Positions 10,243-18,378 of a DNA stretch of 58,976 nucleotides are shown piece by piece. The DNA is from Candidatus Staskawiczbacteria bacterium RIFOXYB1_FULL_38_37 (GTDB lineage Bacteria > Patescibacteriota > Minisyncoccia > Minisyncoccales > Staskawiczbacteraceae). The notes below the pieces were generated by a model. The model searched no databases and was not told the origin of the DNA. It saw only the letters and a program-made list of their open reading frames with translations. Position 1 is the first letter of the stretch; every line of letters begins with the position of its first letter. The stretch lies in assembly GCA_001822075.1 (NCBI GenBank), contig MHPK01000006.1, forward strand, positions 1 through 58,976. The letters run 5' to 3'. A program made the translations under genes and the position numbers.

Positions 10243-11812
10243 CGCCCTTGGTGCAAAACAACGTAATCTGGGAATAAATGTCGTTAGGATTTTCTGAAAA
10301 AATTATATTTTTTTCTTTCATTCCGGCTTCAACAGCTCCTTTTTTAATATCTTTAAATTTGTCTTTTGTTGTTATTATGGCAACATCGCAAACCTGGCCG
10401 ATTTTTCTGCCGATTTTTTCGTGAACTTCTGATGACTTTTTGCCAAGCTCTATTAAACACGGCATAATAATAACCTTTTTTTGCGAAAAAATTGAAAGAT
10501 AATCTAAATCTGCCAAAACGCCGTCGGGATTTGCAGAATAAGAAGAATCAATTATATTAATTCCGTGTTTTTCTTGTTTTAATGTTATGCCCGCCTGCTC
10601 TGGTTTTATGTCTTTGCATGCGTTTGAAATTTCTTCGAGGCTCATCCCCAATTCTCTAGCCGCGCAAATCGCGGCTAAAAGATTTTGAACATTTTGCCTT
10701 CCCAAAACATTTGCATCAAAATGAGCCAAATTTTTGCCTCCGTTTTGTAAATTTTCAGCAGCCATAAAAGAAACGAAATCTTTGGAAATCTCAATATTAT
10801 CTGCAAAAATATTTGTTTCAATTTTGTTTTTATTTAGGCTGTAAACTTTTTTATTTTCCGGGCTTAATTTGGCCGTTCTTTTATATAAATCTAAACAATA
10901 TTTATTGTCTCCGTTTACAATAAGCAAGCCGTTTTCTGGCAAACATTCTGCAAGCTCTCTGCCGCCTTCAGCTGACAGCAAATTTTCTAATGAACCAAAT
11001 AGCGAAAGATGCTGTTCGTTAACGCCAGTAACAACACCAATTTCAGGTCTTAATGCAGAACAAACTTCTTTTACTTTGCCTTTATTGTAAGCTCCAACCT
11101 CTGCTATAAAAAATTGGTAGTCTGGCTTTAAATCATTTAAAACACATTTTGCGATGCCGATTTCAGAATTTTGGTGCTCTTTTGTAGACAGCACTCTAAA
11201 TTTATTTGAGAGTATAGTTGCTAAAAATTCTTTTGTCGAGGTTTTTCCATAAGAGCCCGTGATACAAATTACTTTAAGGTCTTTTGATTCTTTTATTTTC
11301 AAAGCGGCTTTTTTCAAAATATTATTCCTCAAAAGCACGAAAAACGGCTGAAAAAAAAGCACAATAAAAGAAACAATTAACGGAAGCAAAATATCAACAG
11401 CTAACAGCCATGCGAGTTCCTGTTTGTCTGATACATATAAATAAAGCCATGCTAAAAACAAGACAAAAGATAAAACAGAAATTGATGTCAAAAATATTGT
11501 TTTTAACGTTATTTTTGGCTTTTTTACGTTTTCAAACGCAAATTGTTTTAAAAATATAAAAGACTCTAAAACGTAAATAAAAAATAAAATTAAAAACCAT
11601 ATTGAAAACAGCTCACTGGCAAAAATAAAGGCCGAAACTAAAATGATTTTAAGCGGAAAAAAATAATTTAAAACGATTTTTTTGCCTTTATATGTTTTGA
11701 AATGATCCAAAAAACGGCCGACATGGTATTCTTTCAGCTGCCAAAGATAAATCCAAAAAAGAAGATATTTTACAGTCCTTATAGACCAAAAAATAGTAAA
11801 AATGAGATACAT
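10187..11812 (-). CDS. murF: Mur ligase family protein, MurF-like with N-terminal TM region
   Basis: ITGSYGKTSTKEFLATIL, VGAYNKGKVKEVC, GVNEQHLSLFG, IIDSSYSANPDGVLADLDYL. Confidence 0.8.
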   Translation of the reverse strand: MYLIFTIFWSIRTVKYLLFWIYLWQLKEYHVGRFLDHFKTYKGKKIVLNYFFPLKIILVSAFIFASELFSIWFLILFFIYVLESFIFLKQFAFENVKKPKITLKTIFLTSISVLSFVLFLAWLYLYVSDKQELAWLLAVDILLPLIVSFIVLFFQPFFVLLRNNILKKAALKIKESKDLKVICITGSYGKTSTKEFLATILSNKFRVLSTKEHQNSEIGIAKCVLNDLKPDYQFFIAEVGAYNKGKVKEVCSALRPEIGVVTGVNEQHLSLFGSLENLLSAEGGRELAECLPENGLLIVNGDNKYCLDLYKRTAKLSPENKKVYSLNKNKIETNIFADNIEISKDFVSFMAAENLQNGGKNLAHFDANVLGRQNVQNLLAAICAARELGMSLEEISNACKDIKPEQAGITLKQEKHGINIIDSSYSANPDGVLADLDYLSIFSQKKVIIMPCLIELGKKSSEVHEKIGRKIGQVCDVAIITTKDKFKDIKKGAVEAGMKEKNIIFSENPNDIYSQITLFCTKGDAVLLEGRVPQKLYEQIF

Positions 11813-11839
11813 GTGGATAGGTGCTGGGTTTTTCGCTCA

Positions 11840-12586
11840 CTAAAGCGAGCTTAAAACTTTTTCTGCCAGCAATTCTGGCATTGTTTTGTGCATTAAATGG
11901 TCGGCGCCCTCAATTATTATAAGCTCTGAATTTCTTATTTTTTCATTTATAATTTTCGCATTATCTAAAGGAACAGACTGGTCCTTGTCTCCCCAAATAA
12001 TAACCGTTGGCACTCTTATAAATGACAGATGATGCGACAAATCATCGGCTACCGCGTTCAAATAAGTTTGTTTCATTATGCCCTCTGCATAAACATAATC
12101 TGATTTTCTGATGATAAATTTGTAAATCGCTTTCCTAAAAAATGCGTAGTAAGGCAAAAAATAAAAAAATTTAACAAACTTTGAAATTTTTGCCAAAAAT
12201 CCCTTTTTCGCTGTTTTCTTTCTTATGACGGCTGCTGCCACCAAAAATAATTTTTTAACTCTTTGAGGATATTTTACAGCAATTTTTGCCGCCAATGCCC
12301 CGCCAAAAGAATATCCAAGCAAATAAAATTCTTGTATTTCAAGCAGGCGGGTAAACTCTTCAAACCAGCTTACGTAATCGTTGATAGTCCACGGCTTTGT
12401 TAATTTTCCGCTTTCTGCAAAACCCGGCAAATCAGGAACTACAACCTGATACCCTTGCTTTGAAATGATTTCTGCTTCTTTTATCCATTTGTCAGATCCA
12501 GAGCCCCACCCATGCAAAATAATAAACGGAGCTCCTTTGCCCATTGCAATATAGTTTGTTTTTACTCCGTTAATTATTATTTCCAT
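11840..12586 (-). CDS. Alpha/beta hydrolase
   Basis: PFIILHGWGSGSDKW, LLGYSFGGALAA, WGDKDQSVP, GADHLMHKT. Confidence 0.9.
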   Translation of the reverse strand: MEIIINGVKTNYIAMGKGAPFIILHGWGSGSDKWIKEAEIISKQGYQVVVPDLPGFAESGKLTKPWTINDYVSWFEEFTRLLEIQEFYLLGYSFGGALAAKIAVKYPQRVKKLFLVAAAVIRKKTAKKGFLAKISKFVKFFYFLPYYAFFRKAIYKFIIRKSDYVYAEGIMKQTYLNAVADDLSHHLSFIRVPTVIIWGDKDQSVPLDNAKIINEKIRNSELIIIEGADHLMHKTMPELLAEKVLSSL

Positions 12587-13881
12587 TATTTAATTACTTT
12601 GAATCCGCAATATTTTTGTAGTGCTTTTGGAACCCTTATGCTCCCGTCTTTTTGCTGGTAATTTTCCATTATCATTATTAAAATTCTGCCAATTGCAAAA
12701 GCAGTGCCGTTTAATGTGTGCGCAAAGTTCATTTTTCCTGATTTGTCTTTATAACGTATATTTAATCTTCTTGCCTGAAAATCTGTGCAGTTTGAAGTTG
12801 AATGGGTTTCTCTGTATTTATTTTCCGAAGGAAGCCATGTTTCAATGTCATATTTACAAGCTGCCGGCCTGCCCAAGTCGCCCGTGCATATATTTATTAC
12901 CTGATATGGCAAACCCAAAGCTTTCATTAATTTTTCTTCAATAGATAAAAGCAACTGATGCTCTTTTTTTGAATCTTCTTGTTTTGAAAATATAACCATT
13001 TCCAGTTTATCAAACTGGTGCACTCTTAAAATTCCTTTTGTGTCTTTTCCATAACTGCCGGCTTCCCTTCTAAAACAGGTTGAAAAAGCAACATATCTTT
13101 TGGGTAAATCTTTTTCATTTAAAACTTCGTTAGCATGCATTGCCACCATTGGCTGTTCTGAAGTTCCTGCTAAAAACATTTTGTCTTCTGCCAAATAATA
13201 TGCTTCTTTTTCATCTGTTGCTTCAAAATATCCTGTTCCCCGCGCCATTTCTTCTTTTAACATTACCGGAGGAATTACGGGCACAAATTTCTCTCCTGAC
13301 TGCGCAAGCAGGTTTCTTGCAATATCCATTACCAGATTTATTAAAGCAAATTCAAGCAAGGGCAATTCGTTTTTTAAATATCCAAACCTAGAGCCCGCAA
13401 CCTTTCCTGCTCTTTCTGTATCTATTAAATCTAAATCTTTTCCCAACTGCATATAGTCCTTGGCTGTAAAACTAAATTTTGGTTTTTTGCCGACTTGTCG
13501 CATAATAACATTTTCCGACTCGTTTTTTCCAACCGGCACATCGTCAAAAGGAATGTTTGGCAGCTGCAAAAGCAAAGGGTTTAATTCATTTTCAATTCTT
13601 TCCAGTTCCGGCTCCATTTCTTTTATTTTTCCCTTAATCTCTTTTGCCTGCTCAATAATTGGCTCGTTTTTAAATCCTCCGCCGCCTTCGCCTGTGGGCT
13701 TCGGCGAGCCAAGCCTGCTGATTTTATTTTGCTCGGCTTTCAGATTTTCCATTTCAGTCATCAATTTCCTTTTTTGTTTGTCTAACTCCAAAATTTTATC
13801 TACGTCAACTTTGGTCTGCTTTTTCTCGCAGGCCTCTTTTACTTTATTTGAATTTTCTCTAATAAAATTTACATCAAGCAT
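12586..13881 (-). CDS. serS: Serine--tRNA ligase
   Basis: MLDVNFIRENSNKVKEAC; class II motifs TSEQPMVAMH, FRREAGSYGKDTKGILRVHQFDKLEM, TLNGTAFAIGRILIMIMENYQQKDGSIRVPKALQKY. Confidence 0.97.
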   Translation of the reverse strand: MLDVNFIRENSNKVKEACEKKQTKVDVDKILELDKQKRKLMTEMENLKAEQNKISRLGSPKPTGEGGGGFKNEPIIEQAKEIKGKIKEMEPELERIENELNPLLLQLPNIPFDDVPVGKNESENVIMRQVGKKPKFSFTAKDYMQLGKDLDLIDTERAGKVAGSRFGYLKNELPLLEFALINLVMDIARNLLAQSGEKFVPVIPPVMLKEEMARGTGYFEATDEKEAYYLAEDKMFLAGTSEQPMVAMHANEVLNEKDLPKRYVAFSTCFRREAGSYGKDTKGILRVHQFDKLEMVIFSKQEDSKKEHQLLLSIEEKLMKALGLPYQVINICTGDLGRPAACKYDIETWLPSENKYRETHSTSNCTDFQARRLNIRYKDKSGKMNFAHTLNGTAFAIGRILIMIMENYQQKDGSIRVPKALQKYCGFKVIK

Positions 13882-14002
13882 GTTTCTATATTTTATATAA
13901 TTATTTTTTTTCCATTAAAAATAAATACTCACAATGCTTTCCATCATTATTTATCCATTTATTTTTTATAATTATCTGGCTCTATTTTGGGGGTATTTCT
14001 CG

Positions 14003-14146
14003 TTACTCAGTCACTTCTTCTATTTTAATTGCATAAACAAGTTTATCTTTTATCCATTCAATAAAATTATTCAACGCCTGTTCCTCACTATCCGCCTCAA
14101 TCTCCATTTGCTCATTTATTTTGCATTTAATACTATATTCTTTCAT
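14003..14146 (-). CDS. Small ORF (47 aa, MKEYSIKCKINEQMEIEADSEEQALNNFIEWIKDKLVYAIKIEEVTE) in the R-M operon, possibly DpnD/PcfM-like
   Basis: Translated by eye from the minus strand; starts 11 nt after the methyltransferase stop; not in the supplied ORF list. Confidence 0.45.
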   Translation of the reverse strand: MKEYSIKCKINEQMEIEADSEEQALNNFIEWIKDKLVYAIKIEEVTE

Positions 14147-14156
14147 GTGCAAACAG

Positions 14157-14984
14157 TTAAAAATTTAACAACTTAATTTGTTGTTCCTCTAATCTTTTTC
14201 TATTCTTTACAAACTCTAATTTGTATTCTGGTTTAATTTTTCCCTTATTTTCTAATCTGTCTAGAATCATTTTATAATATTTCGGATGTATCTCACAAGA
14301 AATAAAATTTCTTTTTAGCTCTTGGCACCTTACAACCTCAGAGCCACTCCCCCCGAACAACACAAAAACATTGTCACCATCCCTTGTACTTGCTTTTATT
14401 AACATTTCAACCAATGCCAATGGTATTTGGCAAGAATGAAAGGTTTTATCCTTGGAAATATTTTTAACTAAATCAAAATAGAACCAAGAATAAGGCATCC
14501 TTCCAGAATTGCCATCTGCAATTCTTTTTTGTATCCTTTTATCAGTTGGATTTTGATAAGGCAGCGCGATTTGTTCTTTATAAAAACTATTATTTTTTGT
14601 TTTAGTGGCATGTAAAATAACTCTATGGGCAGTAGTAAATTTTTTATCGCTATGACCAATGTTTGAGTTATAAACCCAAACATAATCATTTACTAAAAAG
14701 GCGTTATCATCTAAAAATTTTACTCTTAAATATGCGTTCTGTTTTGGATAATTCATCATAAACAAATTCCCAGTTGGTTTTAAGACTCTCATACATTCTT
14801 TTGTAAGTTTAATATACCAATCAATATACTTATTCCATTCAGCTGTAAATTTTTTACCGGCATAATTTATGCCAACATTATAGTCTGGGTCCCCATAAAC
14901 CATATCAATTGAACTATCTGGCATTCTTTTCAAAACTTGTAGAATGTCCTCGTTAAAAATTTTATTTATAAAATTGTCTATCAT
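14157..14984 (-). CDS. Site-specific DNA methyltransferase (N4/N6, DPxY motif)
   Basis: SIDMVYGDPDYNVGINY (motif IV) and DNVFVLFGGSGSEVVRCQELKRNFISCEIHPKYY (motif I). Confidence 0.9.
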   Translation of the reverse strand: MIDNFINKIFNEDILQVLKRMPDSSIDMVYGDPDYNVGINYAGKKFTAEWNKYIDWYIKLTKECMRVLKPTGNLFMMNYPKQNAYLRVKFLDDNAFLVNDYVWVYNSNIGHSDKKFTTAHRVILHATKTKNNSFYKEQIALPYQNPTDKRIQKRIADGNSGRMPYSWFYFDLVKNISKDKTFHSCQIPLALVEMLIKASTRDGDNVFVLFGGSGSEVVRCQELKRNFISCEIHPKYYKMILDRLENKGKIKPEYKLEFVKNRKRLEEQQIKLLNF

Positions 14985-15820
14985 TTTCTATTTTGATTTA
15001 TTAAGTTATACCTAACCGACTTTAAAAATTTAATTGAAGTTATATCTTGCGGATTAGTAAAAGTGTAGGCATATAAATTAAGCGCATCAAATCCTTTTTG
15101 TTTTTCCCTGACCACATAAATGCAAACTATTTCTTTTATTTTTATTTTTAATTCTGGTTTTTGTTTCGCTTGCCAATAATAAAGAAAAGGATGATAAATT
15201 TGATATACCGAAAAATTTGTTGGCTTGCCATTTTTCGCCTCAAAAATCCCTATTTTACCATTAAATTCAACGGTTAAATCAATCTCAATTTGGACATTAT
15301 TTAATTTTAGCCCTATATTTTTGCCAAAACTATATTCCAAATTAGCTTTTGTTCTGTGGGGAAAATATGTTTTTGGTCTACTATCAATATCCGAATTATC
15401 AAACTCTTTATCCTGACCAAATAAAAAATGATGTAAAATTCTCTGGTTGTTTGCAACCGATAAAATATTTGATTCGCTAGTATTGTATTGATTTAAAATT
15501 GATTTTCTATATTGCCAATCAATTACTTTTTTTATCGGTTCAAAATTATGATAAATTTTTTCTATGTTTTTGACAAACTGATGCTTTCCGCTTCCCAAAT
15601 GAATAAGAGCAAAATCTTCTTTTTGCAAGGCAATGGGTAATTTTTCTTTAGTATCCAACTTCGTAGCATCAAAATGATTTTGAAAACCAATTCTTTTAGA
15701 AACCGCTTTTACTAAATCGTTATCAAAAATAAAATCATTTTTATTTTTACAAATTTTAAAAATCACCGACAAAACTTTTTTCTTTTTATTTTCTTTTTTA
15801 AAAATCTTTTTTGCAGCCAT
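14981..15820 (-). CDS. Type II restriction endonuclease-like protein (PD-(D/E)xK)
   Basis: VQIEIDLTVEFNGKIGIFEAKNGKP (D-x(n)-ExK); overlaps the MTase start by 4 nt. Start moved to internal Met (MAAKKIF) at 15820, just after the lysS stop. Confidence 0.65.
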   Translation of the reverse strand: MAAKKIFKKENKKKKVLSVIFKICKNKNDFIFDNDLVKAVSKRIGFQNHFDATKLDTKEKLPIALQKEDFALIHLGSGKHQFVKNIEKIYHNFEPIKKVIDWQYRKSILNQYNTSESNILSVANNQRILHHFLFGQDKEFDNSDIDSRPKTYFPHRTKANLEYSFGKNIGLKLNNVQIEIDLTVEFNGKIGIFEAKNGKPTNFSVYQIYHPFLYYWQAKQKPELKIKIKEIVCIYVVREKQKGFDALNLYAYTFTNPQDITSIKFLKSVRYNLINQNRK

Positions 15821-15825
15821 ATTTT

Positions 15826-17322
15826 TTATTGTTTTGGTCTCATTAATGGAAATATTTGGCATTCTCTGCCGGGTTTGTCTATTAAAAATGAAAATAATCT
15901 TTCTGAAACTCCAAATCCGCAAGTTGGAGGCATTCCGTGTTCTAACGCCTCAATAAAATCTTTGTCATATCTTTGCGCCTCCTGGTCGCCCGCATCTCTT
16001 AATTTCTGCTGTTCTTTAAATCTTTCTGCCTGGTCAATTGGGTCATTTAATTCTGAATAACCTTTGCCATTTTCTGAGCCGGCTATAATCACCTGAAAAC
16101 GTTGCACTTTATCAGATTTTTCCCCGCCTGCGCGGGCAGGCATTCTTTTTGCCAAGGGCTCCATAATAATCGGCACATTAATTAAAAATCCTGGGCCTGA
16201 AATATTTTTTCTGCAGTGTTTCCATAAGTTATCAATCGCTCTTGTTTTATTAAAACCTTTTTTATCGTAATCAATGCTTAATTTATTTAACGTTTTTTCT
16301 ATTTCCGGCAAACTGGCTTGGTCAAGATTTATGCCGGTATATTTTGCAATAGTTGACTGATAATCGTATTTTTCCCATTTTTTGCCGAAATCAACATCAA
16401 ATCCCCTGATTTTAAATTTTAATTTGCCAAATGTTTTTTTGGCAATGTATTTATACATCTCCTCAACTAATTTCATTCCCTGTTCATAATCAGCATAAGC
16501 CCAGTAAAATTCCATTTGCGTGTAATCCTGCAAATGTTCTGAATCCATGCCTTCATTTCTGAACTGCCTGCCTATTTCAAATGTTTTTTCAAATCCTGCA
16601 ACCATTAGTTGCTTTTGCCACAACTCGCCCATTGAAATGCGCAAATAAACATCCATATCCAAGGCATTATGATGGGTTTTAAAAGGCCTTGCGTCAGCTC
16701 CGCCCGGAGTTGTTTCTAAAACAGGAGTTTCAACTTCTAAAAATCCTTTTTTCATTAAAAATTCCCGTATAGAATTCCAAAAAATAGCCCGCTTTTTTAC
16801 CATTTCCTTAACTTCCGGATTAAACATAATATCCAAATATCTTTTTCTCAAACATTCTTCAACATCCTGCAATCCGTGCCATTTTTCCGGCAAAGGCAAT
16901 AATGCTTTTGAAAGCATTTTATAATCTTCTGCTTCAATTGTTTTTTCTCCTCTTTTAGTTTTAAATAAAGTTCCTTTTACTTCAACAAAATCTGCAATGT
17001 CAAAAACATCAAGAAAAAACTGGTAGCCTTTTGCGCCTATTTTATCTTCTTTTATAATAACCTGAATTTTACCTGCCTGCGCAGGCAGGTCAGAGCCGTC
17101 GTTAATATCCAAAAAGGTAGCTCCGCCATGGCCTCTTTGCGCCATTATTCTGCCGGCTAAAACTACAGGTTTTTTAGATTTAGATAATTTTGAAAAATCT
17201 TTCAAAACTTCTGCAATTGAATTAGTTCTTTTTGTTTTTGCAGGGTAAGCCAAAAGCCCGGCTGCCTCCAGCTTTTTTAATTTTTCTATTCTAGTTTTTC
17301 TAAGTTCTTCTATAGTTGGCAT
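15826..17322 (-). CDS. lysS: Lysine--tRNA ligase (class II)
   Basis: RGHGGATFLDINDGSDL, RQFRNEGMDSEHLQDYTQMEFYWAYADY, GKGYSELNDPIDQAERF, EALEHGMPPTCGFG. Confidence 0.95.
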   Translation of the reverse strand: MPTIEELRKTRIEKLKKLEAAGLLAYPAKTKRTNSIAEVLKDFSKLSKSKKPVVLAGRIMAQRGHGGATFLDINDGSDLPAQAGKIQVIIKEDKIGAKGYQFFLDVFDIADFVEVKGTLFKTKRGEKTIEAEDYKMLSKALLPLPEKWHGLQDVEECLRKRYLDIMFNPEVKEMVKKRAIFWNSIREFLMKKGFLEVETPVLETTPGGADARPFKTHHNALDMDVYLRISMGELWQKQLMVAGFEKTFEIGRQFRNEGMDSEHLQDYTQMEFYWAYADYEQGMKLVEEMYKYIAKKTFGKLKFKIRGFDVDFGKKWEKYDYQSTIAKYTGINLDQASLPEIEKTLNKLSIDYDKKGFNKTRAIDNLWKHCRKNISGPGFLINVPIIMEPLAKRMPARAGGEKSDKVQRFQVIIAGSENGKGYSELNDPIDQAERFKEQQKLRDAGDQEAQRYDKDFIEALEHGMPPTCGFGVSERLFSFLIDKPGRECQIFPLMRPKQ

Positions 17323-17449
17323 GCTTCATAGAACATAAAACATGGAACATAAAACAAACTACGACGTTTTTGTTATGTGTTATGTGTTCTATGTTATGTA
17401 ATTTATTTATCTTATCTTATTTTTTGAAAAGCGTCAAAGCAAATTTCAC

Positions 17450-17497
17450 ACAAAAAAAAATGGGCGCTGTGATATTGCTATCACAACGCCCTTGCGC
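17450..17497 (-). terminator. Intrinsic terminator of the PEP-CTERM cassette
   Basis: Minus-strand GGGCGTTGTGATA-GCAA-TATCACAGCGCCC followed by ATTTTTTTTT. Confidence 0.85.
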
Positions 17498-17523
17498 ACT
17501 CACTCAGAGCATAAATGCTAATA

Positions 17524-18153
17524 CTAAGCGTGCCGGCGGCGGAGGTAAACCGCGATACTACTCAATGCGAATCCGAGCATCATCACAATGCTCGACGGCT
17601 CGGGCACGGCAAGGAAATCTCCTTGCAGTCCGAATTCCACAGTAAACCGAGTTCTTCCCGACACATACAAGTCGGGATACTCAGTAAGTGTGACCGTCAG
17701 TAAAAAGGCTTGGGCTTTCGGCGACCACACGTCTAGAGAGCCCGAAAAGTCGCTCCAGCCATAGGAATAGGAGTCCGAAACTCCTTCAAAAATCTCCACT
17801 CCATCGTAGTTTGTTGTGCTGGACGACGCCCACGAAGTTTCTGAAGTTGGAATTTCAAGGCCCCTTACCGACAAAGTTGCAGACCAGTGGTCTGGGTCAG
17901 CGGCAGTTGGAGCATTGAAGGTCCAAATTGCATTGTTTACCTGAAAGGGCGTGTGTACATCAAACCATGAGTGGGAAAAATCGTTGCCATCGCCAGCATA
18001 CCGCTGGCTTCCCATGGCAATGTAGAAATTAGGCGGATACATCATGCTGTCCGTGATAGTAGACCCTTCCACCAAATAGTTGGCCGAGGCCTTGCTCGCA
18101 GCTGCAATCACCAGCAACGCCAACACTACTGTCATCGCATTCATCCCTTTCAT
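17524..18153 (-). CDS. PEP-CTERM sorting-domain secreted protein (orphan)
   Basis: Signal peptide MKGMNAMTVVLALLVIAAASKASA; C-terminus VPEPSSIVMMLGFALSSIAVYLRRRHA; SD AAGGAGAG upstream. Confidence 0.85.
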   Translation of the reverse strand: MKGMNAMTVVLALLVIAAASKASANYLVEGSTITDSMMYPPNFYIAMGSQRYAGDGNDFSHSWFDVHTPFQVNNAIWTFNAPTAADPDHWSATLSVRGLEIPTSETSWASSSTTNYDGVEIFEGVSDSYSYGWSDFSGSLDVWSPKAQAFLLTVTLTEYPDLYVSGRTRFTVEFGLQGDFLAVPEPSSIVMMLGFALSSIAVYLRRRHA

Positions 18154-18169
18154 CTCAACTCTCCTTGTC

Positions 18170-18238
18170 TTATGGACCTTTTAGGTCCTGTTTTGGAAAA
18201 CGGTAAATTGTTACGTAAATACGCGTTTTGAGCTTCAA
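18170..18238 (-). CDS. Putative leader peptide (TTG start, MKLKTRIYVTIYRFPKQDLKGP)
   Basis: AAAGGAGGTTATGTT-TTG: strong SD 7 nt before TTG; ends 16 nt before the PEP-CTERM start codon. Confidence 0.4.
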   Translation of the reverse strand: MKLKTRIYVTIYRFPKQDLKGP

Positions 18239-18296
18239 AACATAACCTCCTTTCGTTTGTTTGAAGCCCTTTTTGTTAATGTTCACCTATACTATT

Positions 18297-18325
18297 ATCA
18301 TAGCATATTTAAACAACCTTGTCAA
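18297..18325 (-). promoter_or_regulatory. Sigma70-type promoter of the PEP-CTERM cassette
   Basis: Minus-strand TTGACA-17 nt-TATGAT. Confidence 0.8.
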
Positions 18326-18378
18326 TAGCACAAAAAAACACCCCGCCATTTTAGGACTGGACGTAGCAAAAAATATAA

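Noticed and set aside
14468-14689. 73-aa ORF within the methyltransferase
   Set aside because: Out-of-frame overlap with a gene carrying clear MTase motifs.
15826-15922. N-terminal extension of the restriction-nuclease-like ORF into lysS
   Set aside because: An internal Met at 15820 places the start right after the lysS stop; the overlapping segment is just lysS read out of frame.
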